Origin: Tannerella sp.
GTDB lineage: Bacteria; Bacteroidota; Bacteroidia; Bacteroidales; Tannerellaceae
DNA length: 64,000 nt
Assembly: GCA_031271805.1 (NCBI GenBank)
Contig: JAISUX010000091.1
Span: 1-64,000, forward strand
Reading direction: 5' to 3'
The position numbers were made by a program, and so were the translations under genes. Positions within the stretch are counted from its first letter, which is position 1, and every line of letters begins with the position of its first letter. Shown piece by piece: positions 51,401-58,036 of this stretch. The notes beneath the pieces were generated by a model, which was not told where the DNA came from, made no database searches, and saw only the letters and a program-made list of their open reading frames with translations.

Positions 51401-53179
51401 CTCATTACGAGCATTACCACTATCATCGCCATGTTCCCCATGGCTATGGGCGACAACGAATACGCCGGGGCTATCGGAGCGCCTTTCGCCATAACCGTTA
51501 TCGGAGGACTGTCATTCTCGTCATTGCTGACGCTCGTCCTTATCCCGACCGTCTATATGGCGATGGAAAATACCTTGGCATGGTATCGCACGCTTTCGAT
51601 TAAAACGAAGATACTGCATCTTATACTTATACTGGCCGGAATAGCGTGTATCTATCTCTATACCGACGATCTGCTGTGGCAGTCGATATATCTTGTCGCA
51701 CTGGTAATCCTTGTTCCGGGCGTCACTTATTTCGCCCAGACAAGCCTGCGCCGTGCAAAAGCCGATGTGGTCGATCCGAAGAAGGATATCCATATCGTAA
51801 TACGCAATCTCGTAAAGATTTACGACCGGCCGGGACTGTTCTCGCGCCAATGGAACAGCGGCTTAGTAATGCGTAAACGCCTCGGACTCACACTCGAATA
51901 TCATTCGCTCAAAGACTTTGTCGGCCTCAGTTGGCAGTTCATACTATGGGGCTTCGGGTTTTATTTCACGTATTTTTATCTCGAAAACAAGTTCTGGTGC
52001 TTCCTCTTTTCTTTAGCTATGTATTTCTCGACGCTCCACCTGTGGCGGAAAATACGCGCTTACCTTTTCTATCGCTTCAAAGGAAGCCGCACGGTGAAGA
52101 TTCTCAACCGTATAATATTCTGGACCATACCCGTCCTGATCTTAGGCGGCCTATACATAAAACTCGAAAGCGTTTCACTGACCGCAATAATCGGCGTACT
52201 GATGATTCTGGGGATAATCATCTATATCACATCGCATTATCTCTACGACAAGAATATCAATATCGAACGAATAAGCGGGAAATATGCCGGCCTGAAACGT
52301 TCGTATTTCCACCTCGTAAAACGCATACCTATATTGGGCAAAAGACGGCGCCCGTTCAAAGCTCTGCGCGGTATTTCATTCGATATCAAGACCGGAATGT
52401 TCGGCTTGCTTGGACCTAACGGCGCTGGTAAATCGACCTTTATGCGCATCATCACCGGCATACTCGAACAAAGCTACGGCAGCATGTGGATAAACGGCCT
52501 TGATACCCGTGTCTATCGCGAGGAACTGCAAAGCCTCATCGGCTTCCTGCCTCAGGAATTCGGCACTTATGAGAATATGACCTCGACTGAGTTTCTTGAT
52601 TATCAAGCCATTCTTAAAGGATTAACCAATGACCGTGTGCGCGCCGACCGTATTGAGTATGTCCTCAAGGCCGTACACATGTACGAGCGCAAAGACGATA
52701 AAATCGGTTCGTTCTCCGGCGGCATGAAGCAACGTATAGGTATTGCACTGATACTGTTGCACTTACCGCGCATCCTTGTCGTCGATGAGCCTACCGCCGG
52801 CCTCGATCCTCGCGAACGCATACGCTTCCGTAACCTGCTCGTCGAACTGAGCAAAGACCGCGTGGTAATCTTCTCGACCCATATCATCGAAGACATATCG
52901 AGTTCCTGTAATCAGGTCGTCGTGGTCAATAAGGGCGAGTTAAAATATTTCGGCGTGCCCGAAAAGATGGTCGATATGGCCGTAGGAAAGGTATGGAAAT
53001 TCCATATCGACCCCGATTCGTTCGAGGAAAAACTCGATATGTCGCTGGTAGTAAATAATATACAGGATGGCGATATGATACAAGTACGCTACCTGTCGGT
53101 AGGACAGCCCTACCCCGGCGCCGTTCAAGTCGAGGCTAATCTCGAAGATGCTTACTTATGTTTGTTGAAAAATATGTAG
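48467..53179 (+). CDS. RND efflux permease fused to C-terminal ABC ATPase domain (1570 aa)
   Basis: Residues 1-~1035 AcrB-like; then extra TM helices; then GLLGPNGAGKST Walker A, FSGGMKQRIGIA signature, LVVDEPTAGLDP Walker B in one uninterrupted frame. Confidence 0.93.
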   Translation: MNFLLDRKITICMLFLALTLLGYVSYKQLPVELLPNAELPMLFVTVNGQQEMEPAYIESEVVIPLEGAISSIGGIDQIQSEITSRSATIQIDFKANINFKATTLKLEEKMKEVSSTLPEDFTIRVQKVDVSSMANVSFMSLQVRGSGGVDRVRNVVDKEITAELENIDGVAAVNVYGGREKAIEIRLDKQACQALNITTSRISTLLNSNNQEKIYVGNVVETGNQYFVHVNSSYTKVSELENLVVAPGPILLKDVATVFFDLKEETSYSRVNGKEAISVSLANDSQANLIDLSHRTRDVIDHLNEKLRSLDVEISIDSDQAETMEENIDQIINLALIGGLLAVLVLWFFLKNLRLVFFIALSIPMSVFTAFNLFYSAGISINSLTLVGMALAVGMLLDNSVVVLENIYRLSGTGLPPERAVIQGTKEVWRSIVAATLTTVTVFLPFVFTDNFLIKLIGDHIGVSIISTLLVSMAVALLFIPMTAYVILKRKNRNSVFYEKVSLDQRPVQAYLVLLKTCLRNPGAVIFGAIALLFVTLILSLATLVSSNREVDSDRFNIQVTMGTGSTLESTDKVVRLVEERLNEVPEKLDIISRINEEEATVTLVLQEDYKKISKRTLSEIKADVESKMPDIDGGDINVSDALSSSSSGGIGGGSSSMSGMSSFMRLLGIGNNQERVVIKGADYDMMQLVAEDVRYFLDDQDFIQNSRVSYTRRQPEVVLDFDQILLTTYEITRTNITQGLASLNTEYSSNTTFKVNDDSYDIIIRDQTPEEEEAEERKQKTINDLEAVQIENSSGGLHNLKDIASVNRGYGRSRITRVNQDKQLEVSYSFIRSVQDSKSLLESYRADIDQLVASYNLPSGVAIEVIHEEDMFGEFKFLILAAFILIFMIMACVFESVTTPFVMLFTIPLAAIGSLVALVLTGNSLLSANTLIGFIILLGVVVNNGIILIDYVNILRSRGFRRERALMIAGLSRIRPILITSITTIIAMFPMAMGDNEYAGAIGAPFAITVIGGLSFSSLLTLVLIPTVYMAMENTLAWYRTLSIKTKILHLILILAGIACIYLYTDDLLWQSIYLVALVILVPGVTYFAQTSLRRAKADVVDPKKDIHIVIRNLVKIYDRPGLFSRQWNSGLVMRKRLGLTLEYHSLKDFVGLSWQFILWGFGFYFTYFYLENKFWCFLFSLAMYFSTLHLWRKIRAYLFYRFKGSRTVKILNRIIFWTIPVLILGGLYIKLESVSLTAIIGVLMILGIIIYITSHYLYDKNINIERISGKYAGLKRSYFHLVKRIPILGKRRRPFKALRGISFDIKTGMFGLLGPNGAGKSTFMRIITGILEQSYGSMWINGLDTRVYREELQSLIGFLPQEFGTYENMTSTEFLDYQAILKGLTNDRVRADRIEYVLKAVHMYERKDDKIGSFSGGMKQRIGIALILLHLPRILVVDEPTAGLDPRERIRFRNLLVELSKDRVVIFSTHIIEDISSSCNQVVVVNKGELKYFGVPEKMVDMAVGKVWKFHIDPDSFEEKLDMSLVVNNIQDGDMIQVRYLSVGQPYPGAVQVEANLEDAYLCLLKNM
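51788..51829 (+). other. Candidate first beta-strand of the ABC nucleotide-binding domain (IHIVIRNLVKIYDR), separated from the rest of the domain
   Basis: Resembles ISIRALNKRYP at the start of the stand-alone ATPase (37886..38779). Confidence 0.55.
52352..53179 (+). other. Main part of ABC nucleotide-binding domain within the RND fusion
   Basis: PFKALRGISFDIKTGMFGLLGPNGAGKSTFMRI onward; Walker A at 52412-52438. Confidence 0.95.
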
Positions 53180-53182
53180 ATT

Positions 53183-53905
53183 ATGAAGATACGGAAAAAT
53201 TATATTACAATCGCCGCAAGAATTGTCAGATACAACCTCAAAATCATCTTTGCGGGCAAGTTCTTTTGGTTTCTTGTCGCCGCCTTTGCCTTCTTCTCGT
53301 TCTTCATGTTTCAGGAGGCCTGGGATCGCAACAGCGAAATCAACGAAGGCACAATATACACTCTCCTGATGTTCCCATGCCTGCTGTTGATTTTCTACCC
53401 GATAGTCTTCGGTATTCAAAACGACGAAGATAATCGTATTCTCGAAATCATCTTCGGCATCCCTAACTATCGTTACAAGGTATGGGGCATCCGCATGTTG
53501 ATGGTCTATGTGGCGAACTACTTCATAATCGTGATTTTCGCCTACATCGCCCGCATATTGCTATACCCCGTCAATATCTTTGAAATGGCATGGCAACTGA
53601 TATTCCCGATGCTTTTCTTCGGCAATCTCGCGTTTATGTTCACAACAATATTGCGTAGTGGCAACGGCACAGCCGTAGTGATGATAATCCTCGGCTTATT
53701 CTTCATGATCTTTATGAATGAAAATTCGTCGATAAAAAACTCGATGTGGAATGTCTTCCTTAACCCATTGACCATCCCCCGCGACATGCACCCGACGATA
53801 TGGCAAAACACCATCCTCCAAAGCCGTCTGTTCCTGCTAATAGCCGGCGTAGTCTTCCTGATGATCGGCCTCCTGAACCTCCAAAAAAGGGAAAAATTCA
53901 TGTGA
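53183..53905 (+). CDS. ABC-type permease-like integral membrane protein
   Basis: About six hydrophobic segments; starts 3 nt after the RND-ABC fusion stop; NDEDNRILEIIFGIPNYRYKVWGIR resembles ABC-2 permeases. Confidence 0.7.
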   Translation: MKIRKNYITIAARIVRYNLKIIFAGKFFWFLVAAFAFFSFFMFQEAWDRNSEINEGTIYTLLMFPCLLLIFYPIVFGIQNDEDNRILEIIFGIPNYRYKVWGIRMLMVYVANYFIIVIFAYIARILLYPVNIFEMAWQLIFPMLFFGNLAFMFTTILRSGNGTAVVMIILGLFFMIFMNENSSIKNSMWNVFLNPLTIPRDMHPTIWQNTILQSRLFLLIAGVVFLMIGLLNLQKREKFM

Positions 53906-54140
53906 TGGTGATTATCGAAACTCCTTCGGTAGCCAAGTTTTTCCGACCTGACTGGCCCCCAAAATCAGTAATAGTTTTTATCCGCGCTTAATTTTCTGTG
54001 TGATAGTTGTTTAATATCATTTCACCTGGCAAATCCGATTTCTGTGTGGATAATCTCAACTTGTCTAATGTCACAAAACATTAGTAAACTGCAACACTTT
54101 GCTTTTTTGTGCAAAAATTTATCTCCGACAAGAATAATTT

Positions 54141-54171
54141 TTTGGAAATATAAAATAAAGTAGTATATTTG
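54141..54171 (+). promoter_or_regulatory. Bacteroidetes-type promoter: TTTG (54141-54144), 19-bp spacer, TATATTTG (54164-54171)
   Basis: Matches the -33 TTTG / -7 TAnnTTTG consensus. Confidence 0.7.
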
Positions 54172-54270
54172 CAACGAAATTATAAACAATTATGATTTAA
54201 GAAACAGAAATAAAAAGTGCGTAATGCACACAAAATAAGACATATAAAATAGCGTTTGCTATTGTTCGAG

Positions 54271-54390
54271 ATGCTGTGAAATGTAGGAAGTTTCTGGATA
54301 GTATCTTTAGAATAAGTCAGCGAATGTCTATGCTTTAGCATGGGTATGACTTTTCCAAGATACAAGGTTATTCCTACAACCGCACAGCAT
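54271..54390 (+). ncRNA. Rod-like structured RNA / leader of unknown class
   Basis: Nested perfect stems: ATGCTGTG/CACAGCAT, TGTAGGAA/TTCCTACA, GTATCTT/AAGATAC, AAGTCA/TGACTT, CTATGC-TTTA-GCATGG. Confidence 0.6.
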
Positions 54391-54414
54391 GGAGAGAGTA
54401 TCCATGCTTTTTTT
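54386..54414 (+). terminator. Rho-independent terminator overlapping the closing stem of the structured RNA
   Basis: AGCATGGA (54386-54393)/TCCATGCT (54401-54408) followed by a run of T to 54414. Confidence 0.85.
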
Positions 54415-54481
54415 GTCTATATCAGATAATGGAGTAGCCGATAGCCAATTAAAGTGGAGGCGTAACTTTAATATTTTTTTT

Positions 54482-54646
54482 ATGTACACCCAATTATTAA
54501 ATGACCTTATAACCAGGTCAGTAAGCGATCTTCAATTCTCGGGGCAATATCCCGAACGCGAAGAAACTCTTTTTAGCGGACGTTGCAGCGACGGAAGTTG
54601 CAGTGGCGATTGTACAGGTTCTTGCCATGGCGATGCTTCGCGTTAA
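54482..54646 (+). CDS. Putative RiPP precursor peptide, 54 aa, Cys-rich core
   Basis: MYTQLLNDLITRSVSDLQFSGQYPEREETLFSGRCSDGSCSGDCTGSCHGDASR; next gene is a radical SAM/SPASM protein. Confidence 0.75.
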   Translation: MYTQLLNDLITRSVSDLQFSGQYPEREETLFSGRCSDGSCSGDCTGSCHGDASR

Positions 54647-54653
54647 AAACTTC

Positions 54654-54683
54654 GGGGCTGTCCAAAAGCACAGCCCCTTTTTT
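54654..54683 (+). terminator. Rho-independent terminator between precursor and radical SAM gene
   Basis: GGGGCTGT (54654-54661)/ACAGCCCC (54670-54677) then T6. Confidence 0.9.
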
Positions 54684-54718
54684 ACATCCAAATATACTAA
54701 CAAACGAGCGTAAATTAA

Positions 54719-55802
54719 ATGAAAAAATTCAACTTATCAATAATAATGACTCATCAGTGTAATCTTAAATGTCTTTATTGCTATGAGACAATAAGAAACA
54801 AAAAGGTTATCTGCAAAGATACTGCCGTGAATATTATCAGACACTATTTAAATAGTAAAGAATATGATGAAATCGAAATAGACTTTTTCGGAGGTGAACC
54901 ATTTTTAGAATTTCAAAAAATCAAAGAAATATGTGAATGGGTTTGGAGTCGGAAATGGCGAAATAATTTCCTCTTTTTTACTACAACGAATGGTACTTTG
55001 GTGAAGGGCGAAATTAAGGAATGGTTACGAAATAATAGAAAAAGATTTTGGGTAAGTGTTAGTTTAGATGGAGAAAGAACAAGCCATAATATGAACAGAA
55101 GTAATTCATTTGATTGTATAGACATTCCGTTTTTTTACGAATGTTGGCCATCTCAAACTTTGAAAATGACTATTTCAAAAGAAACAGTCAACAATTTATA
55201 TAATAACATTACTTATTTGCACTCGATTGGATTTAAAATAACCGGAACTAATTTCGCAGAAGGAATAGATTGGGAAGAAAGAAAATTCACAAAAGTTGTC
55301 TGCGAACAATTAGATAAATTATGTCGCTATTATATTGATCATCCTGAAATAGAGCCTGTTCCATATAAATATGCCAATTTATAAATGCGAAGAAAAAAAA
55401 CGAATGACGAAACGATGTGGATGTGGCGAATTGATGGCCGCGTATGAAGCAGATGGGAAAAAATATCCGTGTACTTTTTTTACGCCAATGACTTTTAGTG
55501 TAGAACAATTGGCAATTATTGACACTATTGATTGGTCAAATGCTGAATACTTTATTGATGTAGAATGCTTTAACAACTGCTATATAGAGCCAGTATGTAA
55601 TAGTTGTTACGGTGCAAATTTATTACAAAACGGTAAATTAAATATTAGAGACAAAAGTAGATGTGAACTGATGAAAATCCGCGCCGTCTTTTCTGCGGCT
55701 CTTGCTGCGAACAGATTTGTGAAAAAACCAACTGATAATTACGAGAACGCATTAACAGCAAAAGCGATTCAAAACATCAACAATTTATTCAATAGGATAT
55801 GA
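54719..55802 (+). pseudogene. Radical SAM/SPASM peptide maturase, apparently frameshifted near 55351-55384
   Basis: Frame 1 (54719-55384) has CNLKCLYC; frame 2 (55371-55802) has SPASM-like RCGCGELMAAYEADGKKYPC...CFNNCYIEPVCNSCYGAN. Confidence 0.75.
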
Positions 55803-56316
55803 AATTTCAAATACGCAAGACTGTAGAACATGACATTGGACTATATAAAAAATGCCTTGAGAACGATGAATTCAGATGGTTTCTTTATGGAAATAATAAG
55901 TTAAATATAGAAGAAAGTACTTTTTATAGAGGAAAACGACACCAAAAGTTCATTGTTTCAAGAATTAACGATGATGATATTGAAGATATGGGGTTTTGTG
56001 ACTTCTACTATAATCAAGATATTGAAGAATACATATATTCGGTGGAGTACTACCAAAGTATTTCAATAGTGGAATTGGATTATTCGCGAATGTCATCGCA
56101 TTATCATATATGTTCATCATTGATCCTATGAGTATTATTAAGGTGTACATATATAAATATAACCAACGCTCAAAGAGAATGGCGGTCGCATTGGGTTTTC
56201 AACCATACGAAGAAACCAACGATGAATACATTTTAAAATTAACTAATAATCAGTTTAATAATCCATTTGTCGGAAAAATACTAAACAGGTTGGATATTTT
56301 GGTTAAGGAAGAATAA
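55799..56316 (+). pseudogene. GNAT-family acetyltransferase, apparently frameshifted near 56040
   Basis: ORF 55799-56131 then reading frame of 56110-56316; joined reading gives EYIYS-GGVLPKYFNSGIGLFANVIALSYMFIIDPMSIIKVYIYKYNQRSKRMAVALGFQP. Confidence 0.65.
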
Positions 56317-56350
56317 AGCATATTCATTTTCGCACCGTATTTCTATGACA

Positions 56351-56392
56351 TCAGAAATCCACGCTTAGACGCAGGTTTAGTTGGCGTCCGGT
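56351..56392 (-). repeat. 42-bp exact duplicate of the 3' end (14 codons incl. stop) of the TonB receptor gene
   Basis: Identical to 57995-58036. Confidence 0.97.
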
Positions 56393-56452
56393 GAATATAT
56401 GCGAAAAATTTTGTATCTTTCCCCTATAAATTTTATCTGAAATTTTTATTCG

Positions 56453-56486
56453 TTTGTGTGTAATTGAAAATTTTATGCTATCTTTG
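56453..56486 (+). promoter_or_regulatory. Candidate Bacteroidetes-type promoter TTTG ... TATCTTTG
   Basis: TTTG 56453-56456, TATCTTTG 56479-56486, spacer 22 bp; start codon at 56506. Confidence 0.5.
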
Positions 56487-56505
56487 CAATTCAAAATTAT
56501 GGTAT

Positions 56506-57987
56506 ATGTCCGAATCTCGAAACATAGAAAGCAGCAAATCGATGACCAAACAGCATTTGTTGGAACATCTGCAAGACATTGAATGGGATAATTTCGAGGT
56601 CAAAAAAGCCGAGAACAAATTGCCCCAAAATTGTTGAGATACCGTGAGTGCGTTTGCCAACACTTCGGGTGGATGGATCGTTTTGGGTGTGTCGCAAAAC
56701 GGAAAAACATTTGAAATCACAGGCGTTACCGATATGGAAAAATTGGAGCAGGACTTGGGAAATACACTGCGTTCAAAAAATAAATTCAATGTAGTTATCA
56801 ATCCTACTTTTCAAAAATTCAACATTGACGGCAAAAAAGTGTTAGCGTGTTTTATTCCATCGTCTGACGTTAAACCTGTTTATTACAACAGTTTGCAAAA
56901 CACTTTCATTCGTACGGGCAGTGGCGACCAGCGAGCCACTGATTTTGAAATCAGTGCACTGTTTCGCGACCAGACCTTTGGAACAATGTCGGAAAAAATC
57001 GTTGAGGGAACTTCGGTTGAGTCGCTGAATAGAAGTTCGTACAACCGTTTTCGTGAATATCTGAAATGGCGAAATCCAGATTTGCGTTACAATCAAATGA
57101 GCGATGACGAATTTAACCGCCGTTTAAAAATTGTAAAAGATGGGAAACTGACTTACGGCGGTTTGCTGTTTTTAGGTAAAAACGAAGAAATTACCGACAC
57201 CTTTTCTGATTTTCGCATTGATTATTTTGAAATTCCGGGTACAAATTATTCCGATGCCGCAGTTCGTTACACATACCGAATCGACGAACAAGAAAACCTT
57301 TGGGAATACTATTTTGTGTTGTTTCAACGCTTGAAAAATTATGCCAATAATCCATTGACTATCGGTGAAATGGGTATCGGACACGAGGATACAAAAGAGA
57401 TCGACGCTTTGCGCGAAGCGCTTGTTAACTTGCTCATTCACAGCGACTATTTCAGTATAATGAAACCGCGTATCCGTGTATTTACCAATCGTATCGAATT
57501 TGAAAATCCTGGTAGTTTGCCGCTTCCTGTCGAAGAACTTCTGAAAATAGACGAATCGTTACCGAGAAATCCTGTTTTAGCAAAATTTTTCCGTGTAGCA
57601 AAACTTTGTGAGAGTGGCGGTTACGGTTTTGATAAAATGCTCGAATGGAAGAAACAAACCGGCAACAATGTTACTTTTGAAACCTCAATCGGTAAGACAA
57701 AATTTGCATTTTTTATCGACACAACAAAGATTGCAAAAGATGAAAGCGACAATGAAAATGTCGTAAAGAATGTCGCAAACGATGTCGCAAAGAATTTAAC
57801 TGAAAGACAGCAAATTATAGTAAAATTCATGTGTGATTTACCCACCATTACGGCAGAAGAAATGTCGCAAAGGCTATCCGTTGCACAACGCACAATACAG
57901 CGTGATATACAGGCACTTACAAAATCGGGAATTGTTCGCCGTGAGGGAGGACGTTCTGACGGTAAATGGCTGATTGTAGAACAATAA
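56506..57987 (+). pseudogene. AlbA_2 (Schlafen-like) DNA/ATP-binding regulator with in-frame TGA
   Basis: MSESRNIESSKSMTKQHLLEHLQDIEWDNFEVKKAENKLPQNC*DTVSAFANTSGGWIVLGV...; stop at 56635-56637, same frame as ORF 56644-57987; C-terminal HTH-like region. Confidence 0.75.
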
Positions 57988-57994
57988 GTTAGTT

Positions 57995-58036
57995 TCAGAA
58001 ATCCACGCTTAGACGCAGGTTTAGTTGGCGTCCGGT
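57995..58036 (-). repeat. Second (in-gene) copy of the 42-bp direct repeat
   Basis: Identical to 56351-56392; encodes TGRQLNLRLSVDF*. Confidence 0.97.

Noticed and set aside
54065-54084. CTAATGT-cacaaa-ACATTAG inverted repeat as an operator
   Set aside because: Single 7-bp palindrome in AT-rich DNA; no repeat elsewhere noticed and no regulator linked.
54389-54481. 31-codon N-terminal extension of the 85-aa ORF containing the RiPP-like peptide
   Set aside because: Its start codon and first codons lie inside the terminator hairpin 54386-54414; the Met at 54482 is more plausible.
54448-54481. ATTAAAG/CTTTAAT hairpin plus T-run just before the peptide start
   Set aside because: Short AT-only stem with a long loop; too weak to call as a further terminator.
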